Of a DNA stretch of 64,000 nt, positions 43,635 to 54,046 are shown in pieces. Below the pieces are notes generated by a model. The model worked only from the letters and a program-made list of their open reading frames with translations, had not been told where the DNA came from and ran no database searches. The DNA is taken from positions 1 through 64,000 of the forward strand of contig JABFQW010000029.1 in the NCBI GenBank assembly GCA_013141455.1, written 5' to 3'. Each line of letters begins with the position of its first letter. Within the stretch, counting starts at the first letter, position 1. The stretch comes from Bacteroidales bacterium. Its GTDB lineage: Bacteria; Bacteroidota; Bacteroidia; Bacteroidales; F082. The translations under genes were made by a program, and so were the position numbers.

Positions 43635-45119
43635 ATGTCAAACCGATACGATACGAACAAATTGGTCGTTTTCAATACGCTCAGCCGTGTAAAAGAAGTT
43701 TTTGTACCCTTGAATAGTCCGTTTGTCGGGATGTATGTTTGCGGTCCGACGGTATATGGTGATGCCCATTTGGGACATGCCCGTGCAGCCATCACATTCG
43801 ATTTGATATTCAGATATTTAAAACATCTCGACTATAAGGTCAGGTATGTAAGAAACATTACCGATGTTGGTCATCTTGAGAATGATGCCGATGAAGGTGA
43901 AGATAAAATAGGGTTGAAGGCAAGGCTGGAATCGCTTGAACCCATGGAAGTGGTTCAATACTATACTGTTCGTTATCACCGCAATATGGATCAACTGAAT
44001 GTGTTGCGTCCTTCGATTGAACCCCATGCTTCGGGACATATCATCGAGCAGATCGAGATGATAAAAAAGATTTTAGATGCCGGATACGCTTACGAAGTGA
44101 ATGGTTCAATCTATTTCGATGTTGAAAAATACAACCGGAAACATCACTATGGCATACTTTCAGGAAGGAAAATTGAAGACCTGATCAGCAACACACGCGA
44201 GCTTGCCGGACAGGCTGAAAAACGTAACGGATTCGACTTTGCTATTTGGAAACGTGCAGATGAAAGTCATATCATGCGCTGGCCTTCACCCTGGAGCGAT
44301 GGTTTTCCGGGCTGGCATATGGAGTGCTCGGCCATGGGTTGCAAATACCTTGGCGAACAATTTGATATTCATGGCGGTGGGATGGATTTATTGTTTCCAC
44401 ACCACGAATCGGAGATTGCCCAATCGATGGTTGCCAATGGAAAAGCCCCGGTGCGTTATTGGCTGCACAACAATATGATTACACTCAACGGACAAAAAAT
44501 GGGTAAATCATTGGGTAACGCGATGTCTCTTGATGATATTTTTAACGGAAACCATCCCTTGCTCGAAAAAGCTTACAGCCCGATGACCATCCGTTTTTTC
44601 ATCCTCCAGGCACAATACCGCAGCACACTCGATTTCTCGAATGAGGCATTGCAGGCTGCTGATAAAGGGATGAAGAAACTTTTCGCTGCCATGGAAAAAC
44701 TGAAACAATTGAAAACCGATAGCAATGCACCTTCACTTGGCATCCATGAAATTGAAAAAGCCTGCTATGATGCGATGAACGATGATTTTAACAGTCCGAT
44801 GGTTATTGCCGGCCTGTTTGAAGCCGTTCGTGTGATCAACAGTCAAAAGGCGGCCGAAGGCAGTATCCAGCCTGCTGAATTTGATGTATTGAACAATTTG
44901 TTGCAAAATTTTGTAATTGATATTCTTGGTTTAAAATCGGAAGAAGTAGCAGGAGATCATGAATTAGTTGACGGATTGATGCAGACCATTATTCAATTGC
45001 GTCAGGAAGCCCGTGGACGAAAAGATTATGCAACCAGCGACCTGATCCGCATTAAGTTAGGTGAGTTACATATTGACCTGAAAGACGGGAAAGAAGGCAC
45101 GAACTGGCAAAAGAGGTAG
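43635..45119 (+). CDS. cysS: Cysteine--tRNA ligase
   Basis: 494 residues from the ATG at 43635 ([15 protein letters not shown]); the in-frame ATG at 43548 is upstream of a promoter-like element and gives a non-family N-terminus. Class I synthetase: zinc Cys in [19 protein letters not shown] (HIGH = HLGH), [19 protein letters not shown], and KMSKS = KMGKS. Charges tRNA-Cys. Normal length. Confidence 0.96.
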   Translation: MSNRYDTNKLVVFNTLSRVKEVFVPLNSPFVGMYVCGPTVYGDAHLGHARAAITFDLIFRYLKHLDYKVRYVRNITDVGHLENDADEGEDKIGLKARLESLEPMEVVQYYTVRYHRNMDQLNVLRPSIEPHASGHIIEQIEMIKKILDAGYAYEVNGSIYFDVEKYNRKHHYGILSGRKIEDLISNTRELAGQAEKRNGFDFAIWKRADESHIMRWPSPWSDGFPGWHMECSAMGCKYLGEQFDIHGGGMDLLFPHHESEIAQSMVANGKAPVRYWLHNNMITLNGQKMGKSLGNAMSLDDIFNGNHPLLEKAYSPMTIRFFILQAQYRSTLDFSNEALQAADKGMKKLFAAMEKLKQLKTDSNAPSLGIHEIEKACYDAMNDDFNSPMVIAGLFEAVRVINSQKAAEGSIQPAEFDVLNNLLQNFVIDILGLKSEEVAGDHELVDGLMQTIIQLRQEARGRKDYATSDLIRIKLGELHIDLKDGKEGTNWQKR

Positions 45120-45139
45120 GCAGCTTTTTGCAAGCCGTT

Positions 45140-46417
45140 TCATTGCCATAATCCTCTGTCGCGTTCAAACTGCATATTAACCGACGAAGGAAATAGTTTG
45201 AATTTTTGATCTTCTATGATTTCCCACAAATGTTCCGATCCCGGACCCTTGTCTTTGTTGGTCAAAACAATTAACGTACGCTGTTGATTCATGTCACGGA
45301 TAAAGAAAGTCCTGAATCCTTTCCACCAACCATAATGATACACGGTGCTGTCGGCATCGGCACGGGTGCGCCAGCCGAAACCATAATTATCGGCCGTGCG
45401 ACGCCTGTTTTCACTTCCGGGCGTGAACGCCTCTTTGAGTGTTGCTGCCTTTACCAGCACTTCATTGTAAAGCGCCTTATCGAATTGAAAAAGATCGCCA
45501 ACGGTTGAATACATGATTTTGTCGCCCATCACACCATTCAGGTAGTTGTTTGGTACTTCGATAAAACCCTTGCGTCGTGCATCGAAGCCTGGCACACCAC
45601 GATCAATGTTCTCGGGAAGCTGGGCCAAGCCTCTTAAACTATAAATGAATGAATGACGCATACCGGCAGGTTCAAAAACACGGTCATGCATAAAATCTTC
45701 AAAATTGCGTTTACTCACCCGTTCCACAACCGATCCCAACAAGGCAAAGTTCGTATTACAGTAATGAAAACCACCATCAGGTTTAAAATAAGATTCGGGG
45801 CGATGCACAACAAACAGACGTATCATATCTTCATTGAAAAGCGGAACGCTTTGATCGGACCATTTTTCATCAGCCAATACCTCGTAACGCGGCATCCCCG
45901 ACCGGTGATTCAATAAGTTACGAATGGTAACACCTTCGTAAGGCCATTCAGGGATATATTTACGCACATCATCGTCGTAATTTAACTTTCCTTCTTCATG
46001 CAGGATCATGATGGCTGTGGCCGTGAACATCTTCGAAACAGAGGCCAAACCAAACTGACTATCTAATGTTAATAATCCTTTTCGGCGACGGACGTCGGCA
46101 TAACCATATGCTTTCTGGAATATGATTCTTCCTTTTTCGGCAAACAAAACAGTTCCATTGAAACCATTGGTTTTTTGCAACTTACTGAAAATACTATCGA
46201 GCTTCTTCTGTTGCCGTCTGAGTTTTTTTGATTCAAGGTTTTTGTAAATACTATCGGCTGTCATCACCCGGAAACCAAGCTCAGCACTTTGTTGCTTACG
46301 TATGCCACTATCCTGGCAGGCATAACGATTGAAAAGGAATACACCTACTCCGATAAGCAGGAAAAGTGGAAGGAAAAATCTGAGAATTTTTCGAATAGAG
46401 TAACGGCGTCTTGACAC
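45140..46417 (-). CDS. Serine hydrolase, beta-lactamase/PBP-like
   Basis: 425 residues, one N-terminal helix (about 11-27), secreted or anchored. Beta-lactamase-fold motifs: S-x-x-K in LASVSKMFTAT, Y-x-N in HYCNTNFALL, and a final H-x-G in VYHYGWWKG. Extended by about 70 residues at the N-terminus. Class C-like esterase or D-alanyl peptidase; not assignable to a resistance enzyme. Confidence 0.9.
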   Translation of the reverse strand: MSRRRYSIRKILRFFLPLFLLIGVGVFLFNRYACQDSGIRKQQSAELGFRVMTADSIYKNLESKKLRRQQKKLDSIFSKLQKTNGFNGTVLFAEKGRIIFQKAYGYADVRRRKGLLTLDSQFGLASVSKMFTATAIMILHEEGKLNYDDDVRKYIPEWPYEGVTIRNLLNHRSGMPRYEVLADEKWSDQSVPLFNEDMIRLFVVHRPESYFKPDGGFHYCNTNFALLGSVVERVSKRNFEDFMHDRVFEPAGMRHSFIYSLRGLAQLPENIDRGVPGFDARRKGFIEVPNNYLNGVMGDKIMYSTVGDLFQFDKALYNEVLVKAATLKEAFTPGSENRRRTADNYGFGWRTRADADSTVYHYGWWKGFRTFFIRDMNQQRTLIVLTNKDKGPGSEHLWEIIEDQKFKLFPSSVNMQFERDRGLWQ

Positions 46418-46454
46418 GAATAATAATTCCTCTCTTACTAATGGTTGTCAATAA

Positions 46455-46841
46455 TCAGAGATCAGTGATCATCTTTTCCAATTTACAACTCACTTCTTTT
46501 GCAAGTTTGTCGAGTAGTTCATTTCCGATACCGCCCATCATGGCAATAGGATCAATTGCGGCCACCTCGATAACATTGGGAGCCTGTTCAATCACCACCA
46601 CATTGCAAGGCAACACCACGCCTAATTTATCCTCCAGACGTAAGGCCTTCGATGCAAAATGCGGGTTACAGGCACCGAGTATGGTATATGGCTTGAAATC
46701 GTCGTTGATCTTCATCTTCAGTGTTTTTTTCACATCAATGACGGTGAGTACGCCAAAACCGATAAACTTCAGTTCGTTGGTCACCCGTTCTATCACTTCA
46801 TCAAACTGACCCTCAATGGTTTTGCTTATAAAATAGCTCAT
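46455..46841 (-). CDS. DUF302 domain protein
   Basis: 128 residues. The DUF302 pattern (IEGQFDEVIERVTNELKFIGFGVLTVIDVKKTL, YTILGACNPHFASKAL, GVVLPCNVVVIEQ) is clear. Function unknown; two conserved Cys might bind ligand. A -7-like TATTTTTG on the minus strand (46893-46886) is upstream. Confidence 0.9.
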   Translation of the reverse strand: MSYFISKTIEGQFDEVIERVTNELKFIGFGVLTVIDVKKTLKMKINDDFKPYTILGACNPHFASKALRLEDKLGVVLPCNVVVIEQAPNVIEVAAIDPIAMMGGIGNELLDKLAKEVSCKLEKMITDL

Positions 46842-47087
46842 GATAATGTTTGTTATTTGGTAGTATTTTCAGTCATAACCGACGGCAAAAATACGAAAAA
46901 TGAGCTTGATTTTTCTAAATTTTCGAAATATACCGACAAACATCCAAGCCTGGATGATGTATCTTTGACTGAAATACGCTTACACAAAGTCATCTCAAAT
47001 GAAACGGATGTTTATAAAACACAACCTATTCGGACTAAAACACACACCTATTCTCCCATTCAGTCGAAATGATAATGAACAAATTCA

Positions 47088-47990
47088 ATGAAAAAAATTA
47101 CCTTGATGCCAGGCTTGCTTATTACAATTTCAGCCATTGCTGTTTTTCTGCTTTCAAACTGTGTTGGGCCAAAAAATCTTTTTGTAGCCCATGACTTCAC
47201 TGCCGAAAACCTTTTTTCAGTAAACATCGAAGGGCCTGCATTTGACAAAAACGGCCAGTTGTATGTGGTGAACTACCAGCATGACGGAACGATCGGGAAA
47301 GTTGCTGCTGACGGAAGTTGTTCGATGTTTATTGAATTGCCTGAAGGAAGTATCGCAAACTGCATACTTTTCGATAAGCAGGATAATATGTTTTTGCCGG
47401 ATTTTACTGGCCACAATATCCTTCATGTTGATATGAAAACCCGGCAGGTGAGCGTGTTTTGCAATGAACCACGCATGTTTTCACCGAACGATTTATGCAT
47501 GAACCGAAAAGGACAAATCTTTGCGAGTGATCCTGACTGGAAGGCCGAAGTAGGGCAATTGTGGCGCATCGAAACGGATGGAAAACCGGTGCTGCTCGAA
47601 AAAAACATGGGCACTACCAATGGAATCGAATTGAGTCCGGATGAAAAAACCCTCTATGTGAATGAGAGTATTCAACGTAAAGTATGGAAATATGATGTTG
47701 ATCCGAACGGAGACATTTCAGGCAAGAAACTCTTTTATCAGTTTAGCGATTTTGGCCTCGATGGCATGAAATGCGACAAATATGGAAATCTCTATATCAC
47801 CCGCTGGGGAAAAGGAACTATTGTTGTTGTTTCGCCTTCAGGTGAGTTAATCAGGGAAATCTCGCTGAAAGGAAAAAAATGCAGCAATCTGGTTTTTGGA
47901 GGAAAAAATGGTCGGACGATTTTTGTAACGCTTCAGGACAGAAAATGCATGGAGAAACTGGAGAACGATATTCCTGGAAAAAGTTACTAA
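47088..47990 (+). CDS. SMP-30/gluconolactonase-like lipoprotein
   Basis: 300 residues with lipobox (LLSNC). Six-bladed beta-propeller features of the SGL family: EGPAFDKNGQLYVVNY, SPNDLCMNRKGQIFASDPDW, GTTNGIELSPDEKTLYVNES, and GLDGMKCDKYGNLYITRWGKG. Probable periplasmic or surface lactonase with bound divalent metal; substrate unknown. TATCTTTG at 46960-46967 is a possible promoter. Confidence 0.88.
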   Translation: MKKITLMPGLLITISAIAVFLLSNCVGPKNLFVAHDFTAENLFSVNIEGPAFDKNGQLYVVNYQHDGTIGKVAADGSCSMFIELPEGSIANCILFDKQDNMFLPDFTGHNILHVDMKTRQVSVFCNEPRMFSPNDLCMNRKGQIFASDPDWKAEVGQLWRIETDGKPVLLEKNMGTTNGIELSPDEKTLYVNESIQRKVWKYDVDPNGDISGKKLFYQFSDFGLDGMKCDKYGNLYITRWGKGTIVVVSPSGELIREISLKGKKCSNLVFGGKNGRTIFVTLQDRKCMEKLENDIPGKSY

Positions 47991-48026
47991 ATGGAAAAAT
48001 AGCCGGATAAAACTGATGAATTAAAC

Positions 48027-49397
48027 CTAAAACAACTGTGTTAAAATATCAGGCATCACCCTTGTTTTAAGATACTCTTTTCCCTTGGTGTCGGCTTCTT
48101 TTTCGGCAGCTTCACAATTCCGCTGAGTGGCCATTATATCTGTAACATTCCGTTGATACAAGGTTTTTCCAAGCTGGTTTTGAACTGTGACTTCAGCAGT
48201 AAAATTTACTTTGCAAACGCTGTTTACTTCTTCCGTTTTCCTGCAGTCGGTAACAATCGTCAGGACAAAATCGGCCTCTGCCCTGTTTTCGGTAAAATCG
48301 CAGGCATTGGCAATTAAGGTTTCCTTACATACTTCTTTCAACTCATTTATCGTTGGCTTAACGAAACTATTTTCTGTGGTTTCGATATAAAACACCGGAT
48401 TCAAAATAGTGGTTTCAACAGCAACAGTTTTATTTCCGAAATTTCTGAGCAATTTCTTGATTATGAAATCATTGGTCGCATCCTGTAACAAGGTCGCCAC
48501 ATCAATTTTTGCCTCAAAATTCTCCACATTTTTCTTCGATCTGATTTTAGGAATACTAAAAGCAACGATTCCATCTTTGCCGGACCGGGCTTTGTTGTTG
48601 ATCAATCCACCACCACTAAAATCTGCTAGAACCGGAATGCCTTCCACATGACGATCAGTGTGGTCGCTTACAATAAAAGTCAGCGATTCATCATTGATCA
48701 TTTGTCCTCGTTTAACTGCAATTTTGCTTTTGACAGGAACAATTTTCAAAGCGTTAAAACAAGCAAGTATTTCATTGAAAAGCTCATTTCCAAAATATAT
48801 CTCCGTATTTTTATACTTGGTGAGCAATGGTTCGGCTAAATAAGGTTTTATGTCTTCAGTGGCTTTAACAAAGAGCACCAGGGCATTATAATATTCAAAA
48901 TCAGACTTGTATTGCATCGCCATCGAGAATTTCGACAAGGCATTGTCCAACGCCTTTTGAATCCGCTGCTGCTTAAGTGATTGGTAGGTTGATTTCGACA
49001 GGCTGTAATAAGCCCAGTAGGTTGTCTTGTCTTCAAAAGTTCCGATAAGCGTGTAGCCTTCCAGGTTTTCATGAATGCTTGTTTGGGTTCTGGAATCGAA
49101 TGTTTCGTTAAACACATCATTTACAGCGAGCTTGTGCAGGAATGAAGTATTAGAAATAGTTATACTTATTTCACCGGCCAGGTCATTCAGCGCATTTTTT
49201 TTTGCCAGTTGCCGGTAATCGTTTACATCGGACGTAAGAGGGGCCGACCCGATGCCAATATAATCCATTATACTCACCGGGCGACTAATCAGCCAATCGG
49301 GTTTGGGTGGAATATTTTTGGTACTCATACAGGAAAAACCAAACCATCCTGTAAAAGTGAGTATCAAAATCATCGGGAATTTATTCATTCGTAACAA
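48027..49397 (-). CDS. LPP20-like lipoprotein
   Basis: 456 residues. Lipobox GFSC (Cys about 23); then PPKPDWLISRPVSIMDYIGIGSAP and RQLAKKNALNDLAGEISITISN, the LPP20 pattern, followed by about 300 residues of Bacteroidota-specific beta-rich extension (QKALDNALSKFSMAMQYKSDFEYYNALVLF and a C-terminal domain). Downstream partner of the TPR-like lipoprotein gene (19-nt gap), suggesting an outer-membrane assembly. The start could be the second Met (codon 4). Confidence 0.78.
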   Translation of the reverse strand: MLRMNKFPMILILTFTGWFGFSCMSTKNIPPKPDWLISRPVSIMDYIGIGSAPLTSDVNDYRQLAKKNALNDLAGEISITISNTSFLHKLAVNDVFNETFDSRTQTSIHENLEGYTLIGTFEDKTTYWAYYSLSKSTYQSLKQQRIQKALDNALSKFSMAMQYKSDFEYYNALVLFVKATEDIKPYLAEPLLTKYKNTEIYFGNELFNEILACFNALKIVPVKSKIAVKRGQMINDESLTFIVSDHTDRHVEGIPVLADFSGGGLINNKARSGKDGIVAFSIPKIRSKKNVENFEAKIDVATLLQDATNDFIIKKLLRNFGNKTVAVETTILNPVFYIETTENSFVKPTINELKEVCKETLIANACDFTENRAEADFVLTIVTDCRKTEEVNSVCKVNFTAEVTVQNQLGKTLYQRNVTDIMATQRNCEAAEKEADTKGKEYLKTRVMPDILTQLF

Positions 49398-49415
49398 TTA
49401 TAATGGTTCGAATTG

Positions 49416-50822
49416 TTAATTTTCAGGATTATACCTAATGACAGCCCCACTGCTTCTGAGTGCAATCTGATCAATCAAATCGCCCATCAATTGTTCGGCG
49501 GGTATAATCGTTCGTTCGGCTGCAAAAAGACGCTGAAGATTTGAATATTCCTCATAAGAGGTACTTACCATATCCTCTGAAGATTTGATCTTGTCGGATT
49601 TCCAAAAACCCGGATAAACATTTTTAAACTCTCCTTTGTAATCTGCATAATTCATATCATCCGTACCGTTCAGACTTATTTCATCAGAAACAAGCACTTC
49701 GCCGGTTTCGGTGGATATCAACTGAAACGAAAAAACACAATTTGCCGCATTGGATTGGTTATATTCAGTATAATTAATTCTATCGTATTCTATTTTTGTG
49801 GAGGTTACGCCACTCACTTTATCAACAACTTCATAGGTTCGTTTAAGAAATCCTTTTTTGCGGACAGCATTTAACCTGCCGTTCGAAATACCCGCCTGTA
49901 TCACCCTTCCCTTCAATATGGCATTGTTAGTCAACTCTTTAGCCATTGGTTGCTGTTGGATATTAACCGATCCATTGATAAGTTTTTTCTGTTTAAAATG
50001 CATTTCCCTACCGAATGATTCGTCAACAATTTTCAGAAACGGATTCTCCGAATTGATCATACGGCCAATCATGGCGCTTCTGATCCTTGAAGCAAGTTTA
50101 ATATCTTGTTTAAAATCGAATTCCTTTACCAATACCGTGAAAGTCGCTGCTTCGAGTGCATCGTTCCTGTATTGGGCAGATTCCTTGTAGTCCCCCGTTT
50201 CATTCACTATCATGGCAAAAGTGTAATAGGCTTTGCGAAAAGTCTTGTTATCGAAAAGTTTCTTCCCCTGCCGGTAGAGAGGTTCATAATGTGAGGTTTT
50301 AAAAAGATCATTAACATCCTTAAAGTTCGATTCGAGGTCGATAATCTCCCTGAACAGGATTTCACTTTCGGCAAATTTCTCATCACTAAGTAGTTTAACG
50401 CCTTGCCGGTATTTTTCTTCGATACTGATGTTCTTCACCTCGTTGAATTGCTCTTCATACGAAGCTGGAAAATCCAATGAAATTCCACTTACACCAAACT
50501 TATCAAAGTAGTTCCTCGCATTTAAATAATAAAAAACAGCCTCATGCACTTGTCCTGCCGAGTAAGCAGTTGAAAAATCGGAGAGTTTTTTGTCGAGGGC
50601 AATCTGACCGGTTTTTTTTGCACCGATTTTGGCATCTATATTGTTATTATTGGCCGTCAACGATTGCAGGTATAATTCAGCGGCATCTTCAAACAAACCA
50701 GCCTGTTCGTTTTTGAGGGCAAGCTTCTCGAAGCGACGTGAAGCACAACCTGACAGTAGCGTGGCAATCATCAAAACAGCCAGATAACTGGCTAAGCGAG
50801 GATAAAAAAGTCTCATAAACAA
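49416..50822 (-). CDS. TPR-like lipoprotein
   Basis: 468 residues with lipobox (LLSGC, Cys about 26). Residues about 35-230 form helical pairs of TPR type (LALKNEQAGLFEDAAELYLQSL, KYRQGVKLLSDEKFAESEILFREII); the C-terminal half is beta-rich and includes YSSNLQRLF-like repeats. Upstream of the LPP20-like gene, probably one complex. No named family recognised. Confidence 0.75.
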   Translation of the reverse strand: MFMRLFYPRLASYLAVLMIATLLSGCASRRFEKLALKNEQAGLFEDAAELYLQSLTANNNNIDAKIGAKKTGQIALDKKLSDFSTAYSAGQVHEAVFYYLNARNYFDKFGVSGISLDFPASYEEQFNEVKNISIEEKYRQGVKLLSDEKFAESEILFREIIDLESNFKDVNDLFKTSHYEPLYRQGKKLFDNKTFRKAYYTFAMIVNETGDYKESAQYRNDALEAATFTVLVKEFDFKQDIKLASRIRSAMIGRMINSENPFLKIVDESFGREMHFKQKKLINGSVNIQQQPMAKELTNNAILKGRVIQAGISNGRLNAVRKKGFLKRTYEVVDKVSGVTSTKIEYDRINYTEYNQSNAANCVFSFQLISTETGEVLVSDEISLNGTDDMNYADYKGEFKNVYPGFWKSDKIKSSEDMVSTSYEEYSNLQRLFAAERTIIPAEQLMGDLIDQIALRSSGAVIRYNPEN

Positions 50823-51146
50823 TCAATTATAAACAAGTGCGTTGAACAAAAAAACAAAACATTGAATGTTTTGAAGATATTGGAAGTTCAAAATTACGAT
50901 TTAGTTTCAAAACCGGAAAAGTTATTTGGCACGAAACAACGTAACAATACTGACACAATTTTAACAATCATGTATTTGTTTTAATGTGGTACATACCGAT
51001 ATAAATTAACTGATATAGAATTGGTTATAAACATCTTATCAACACAACAACCGATATAATTTCCTGATTTATAAGTATTTTCATTTTTTCGCACCTTTCG
51101 CACCTGAATATTGACTACCTTTGCCGCTCAAAATTTAATACAATTT
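50823..51146. other. Divergent intergenic region
   Basis: No ORF. A minus-strand -7-like TAATTTTG (50896-50889) points to the TPR-like gene; a plus-strand TACCTTTG (51116-51123) points to the helicase gene. The stretch between is AT-rich with ATTATAAA/GATATA-type words and no clear structure. Confidence 0.5.
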
Positions 51147-53165
51147 ATGCCTAATTTTCAAGAACTTGGCCTGAATCCTGACCTACAGAAAGCCGTTGAG
51201 GCACTCGGATTCAAAGAGCCAATGCCGGTTCAAGCAGCCGTTATCCCCATTTTATTAGAAACCCCTACCGACCTTGTCGGTTTGGCACAAACCGGAACCG
51301 GCAAAACGGCTGCCTTCGGATTGCCTGTTCTACAACACATCGATACCGATCTACGCCAAACACAGGCCGTGATTTTGTGCCCCACCCGTGAGTTATGTAT
51401 CCAAATCACAAAAGACCTCACCAGCTTCGCCGTTTTCATGCCCAAGATAAAGATCGTTCCGATCTATGGTGGTGCCAGCATCGAAGTACAGATGAAACAA
51501 TTGTATGATAATCCGCAGATACTCGTGGCCACACCCGGCCGTATGAACGATATGATCCGTCGCGGAAAAACTGATCTATCCCATGTAAAATGGGTGGTAC
51601 TCGACGAAGCTGATGAAATGCTCGATATGGGATTTCAGGAAGAAGTGGACACCATTTTACAGGAGATGCCGAAAGAAAAACACACCCTGTTGTTTTCGGC
51701 AACCATGCCCAGTCAGGTCGAACGTATCCTGACAAAATACATGAAAAAACCCGTAATTAAAACCGTTGGTGACCGCAATGCCGGTACTGCCAACGTGAAA
51801 CATATTTATTATCTGGTACATGCCAAAGATCGTTATGTTGCCCTGAAACGTATTGCCGATTATAATCCGAATATCTATGCCATTGTTTTCTGCCGTACGC
51901 GCCGCGAGACACAGGAGATTGCCGATTCGTTGATCCGCGATGGTTACAATGCCGATGCACTTCATGGCGATTTATCCCAGTCGCAACGCGACCATGTGAT
52001 GAACCGTTTTCGTGTGCGTAACTTACAGATGCTTGTTGCTACCGATGTTGCCGCCCGCGGCCTTGATGTTACTGATCTCACCCATGTGATCAACTATAAC
52101 CTTCCCGATGAATCGGAAACCTATATCCACCGCAGTGGTCGTACGGGTCGTGCCGACAAAAACGGGGTTTGTGTGAGTATCATCAATATGAAAGAAAAGG
52201 GCAAAATCAAGATGATCGAGAAAGCGGTCGGACGTGAATTTGCCAAAGCCAAAATACCTACCGGTGTGCAGGTCTGTGAGAAACAATTGTTCAATCAGAT
52301 AGACCGTATGGAAAAAGTGGTTGTAAACCACGAAGATATTGATTCGTTTCTACCGGTTATCTTCCGTAAATTAGAATATCTCGACCGCGAAGAAGTCATC
52401 AAACGCTTTGTATCGCTTGAGTTCAATAGTTTCCTCGAATACTACCGCGATGCACAGGATCTGAATGTTGATGAATCGCGCAGCCGCGAAGATTTCGGAG
52501 AAAGATCATTCGGGCGTGACCGTAATCGTGGTGACAGACCCGAAAGAACAAGTCGCGGTGGCGAAGGCTATGGCCGCGATCGTGGCGACAGACCCGACAG
52601 AGGTGACCGGCCAGACAGAGCCCCAAGATCAGACAGAGGTGACCGGCCTGAACGCGGACCAAGACGCCCCGAAGGTGACAGACCCGACAGAGGCAGCCGA
52701 AGCAGTGGTTCGTTTCAACGCATGTTTATCAGTATTGGCCGCAAAGATGATATCAACACACCGCCAAATCTGATCGGAATCATCAACGAAGTGACCCGTT
52801 CACGCGATGTAAACATCGGACGAATCGACATCAGCGATGCCTATTCGTTTATCGATATCGACAGCAAATCAGTACCTACTGTGATGGAGTCGTTCGCAAA
52901 CTCAAGGATGAATCCAAGAGGCATTCGGATTGAGGTAGCCGGTGAACGTGAAGCAGAAAGAGATTCGGCAAAACCACGTAACAAAACCAGTTATGCCAGC
53001 TCACCACGCACCGAAAGGAAAGAGAGACCTGCTATCCATCGTTCCGATAAACCTACATCAGATTACAAAGAGCAAACGAATAAATTGATTTCTGACCACA
53101 ACGAGCGTTCATCAAAACCAAGGCCAGGTTACAGAGATCGCCCGGATAAGCGGAACAGACGATAA
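51147..53165 (+). CDS. DEAD-box RNA helicase with RG-rich linker and DbpA-type RBD
   Basis: 672 residues from the ATG at 51147; an upstream in-frame TTG at 51111 is rejected because TACCTTTG (51116-51123) sits there. Motifs: Q motif, AQTGTGKTAA, PTRELC, TPGR, DEAD, SAT, ARGLDV, HRSGRTGR. A low-complexity Arg/Gly/Asp region (about residues 450-520, GDRPDRGDRPDRAPRS repeats) precedes a DbpA/CsdA-type RNA-binding domain (FQRMFISIGRKDDINTP to IRIEVAGERE), then a charged tail. Cold-shock or ribosome-assembly role inferred. Confidence 0.94.
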   Translation: MPNFQELGLNPDLQKAVEALGFKEPMPVQAAVIPILLETPTDLVGLAQTGTGKTAAFGLPVLQHIDTDLRQTQAVILCPTRELCIQITKDLTSFAVFMPKIKIVPIYGGASIEVQMKQLYDNPQILVATPGRMNDMIRRGKTDLSHVKWVVLDEADEMLDMGFQEEVDTILQEMPKEKHTLLFSATMPSQVERILTKYMKKPVIKTVGDRNAGTANVKHIYYLVHAKDRYVALKRIADYNPNIYAIVFCRTRRETQEIADSLIRDGYNADALHGDLSQSQRDHVMNRFRVRNLQMLVATDVAARGLDVTDLTHVINYNLPDESETYIHRSGRTGRADKNGVCVSIINMKEKGKIKMIEKAVGREFAKAKIPTGVQVCEKQLFNQIDRMEKVVVNHEDIDSFLPVIFRKLEYLDREEVIKRFVSLEFNSFLEYYRDAQDLNVDESRSREDFGERSFGRDRNRGDRPERTSRGGEGYGRDRGDRPDRGDRPDRAPRSDRGDRPERGPRRPEGDRPDRGSRSSGSFQRMFISIGRKDDINTPPNLIGIINEVTRSRDVNIGRIDISDAYSFIDIDSKSVPTVMESFANSRMNPRGIRIEVAGEREAERDSAKPRNKTSYASSPRTERKERPAIHRSDKPTSDYKEQTNKLISDHNERSSKPRPGYRDRPDKRNRR

Positions 53166-53248
53166 CAATGATAGTTCTGATGATTGTGGGTTGAGACAAA
53201 TTTTTTGATTTAACCTATGTTATCGCAACTGATTAGAAGTTTTTACTA

Positions 53249-53281
53249 AAAGCCTGATAGTATAATATGTCAGGCTTTTTT
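53249..53281 (+). terminator. Terminator after DEAD-box gene
   Basis: AAAGCCTGA (53249-53257) pairs with TCAGGCTTT (53270-53278), followed by T run. Confidence 0.85.
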
Positions 53282-53340
53282 ACGCATCGGAGTTTGATTT
53301 TCGTTCCCAAACGCACTAACATCGGGCTATCACAAAATGT

Positions 53341-53348
53341 TAACTTTG
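53341..53348 (+). promoter_or_regulatory. -7 element before gldH (TAACTTTG)
   Basis: TAACTTTG lies 31 nt before ATG 53379 and overlaps an upstream in-frame ATG (53337), supporting the shorter protein. Confidence 0.5.
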
Positions 53349-53378
53349 CAATCAAAATTTTTTCAGCCTATTCATCTT

Positions 53379-53837
53379 ATGAAAATAGTCTATTCATTTT
53401 TCGTTTTGCTGTTGCTTTTCGGGTGTCAAAACAATGTCATTTTTGAGCAGACGAAAAGCTTTGACGGCCAACGCTGGAACCGCTTCGATTTTATTGAGAC
53501 GGAGTTTGAAATAACAGACATTGATAAACTTTACGATTTACAATTGAATCTGGTTAACCAAACAACGTATTCATTCGATTATATTTCGTTAAATGTCACA
53601 CTCTACCTTCCGGGAGAAACCATGCGTTCGCGGGATATCGAGATTCGGTTGCAGGACAAAAACCTCGTTTGGTCAGGCGAGGTTCATGACGGATTGGTGA
53701 CAACACATTTTAATTACGCGAAAGGGATGAAGTTCACTACAGCCGGGAAAGTAAGGTTACGCATCGAAAACAAAATGAGCAAACTGAATCTCGAAGGTGT
53801 TGTGAGTCTATGTGTTGCGGTAAATGTTGGGAAATAG
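53379..53837 (+). CDS. gldH: GldH-like gliding-motility lipoprotein
   Basis: 152 residues from the ATG at 53379, which gives a clean signal peptide and lipobox (LLLLFGC); the ATG at 53337 is upstream of the promoter. The mature protein matches GldH (WNRFDFIETEFEITDIDKLYDL, YDFISLNV-like, MKFTTAGKVRLRIENKMSKLNLEGVVSL). GldH belongs to gliding/type IX secretion genomes but is also found in non-gliders. Outer-membrane lipoprotein. Confidence 0.85.
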   Translation: MKIVYSFFVLLLLFGCQNNVIFEQTKSFDGQRWNRFDFIETEFEITDIDKLYDLQLNLVNQTTYSFDYISLNVTLYLPGETMRSRDIEIRLQDKNLVWSGEVHDGLVTTHFNYAKGMKFTTAGKVRLRIENKMSKLNLEGVVSLCVAVNVGK

Positions 53838-53876
53838 GTTTACTGCACGAAAAACGCTATTGAACAAACTCAGTAG

Positions 53877-54035
53877 CTAAAGCACACTCTTCGTTCTGGG
53901 CAATCCAATTTTTTTAAGCATCTCATTTGCTTTTTCAACTTTCTTTGGAAATAGAACTTTATCATTAAAGAAATCTAATGATTTATCTATCAGAACAATA
54001 GGTTTAGTTCTTGTATTTAAATCCTTGATATTCAT
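53877..54035 (-). CDS. Small 52-aa protein downstream of DUF6934 gene
   Basis: 52 residues starting MNIKDLNTRTKPIVLIDKSL and ending KKIGLPRTKSVL, with KKVEKANEMLKKIGLPRTK in the tail. The ATG (54035-54033) lies 11 nt after the stop of the DUF6934 gene on the same strand, so the two are likely cotranscribed. The pairing looks like a small two-gene module; no known domain recognised. Coding nature rests on the clean frame and spacing. Confidence 0.55.
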   Translation of the reverse strand: MNIKDLNTRTKPIVLIDKSLDFFNDKVLFPKKVEKANEMLKKIGLPRTKSVL

Positions 54036-54046
54036 TGTAGTAAATT

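Noticed and set aside
45140-46417. Beta-lactamase resistance gene
   Set aside because: Only generic serine-hydrolase motifs; the N-terminal extension and context do not fit known resistance enzymes.
51111-51146. N-terminal extension of the DEAD-box helicase
   Set aside because: The TTG-initiated extension is the promoter itself (TACCTTTG).
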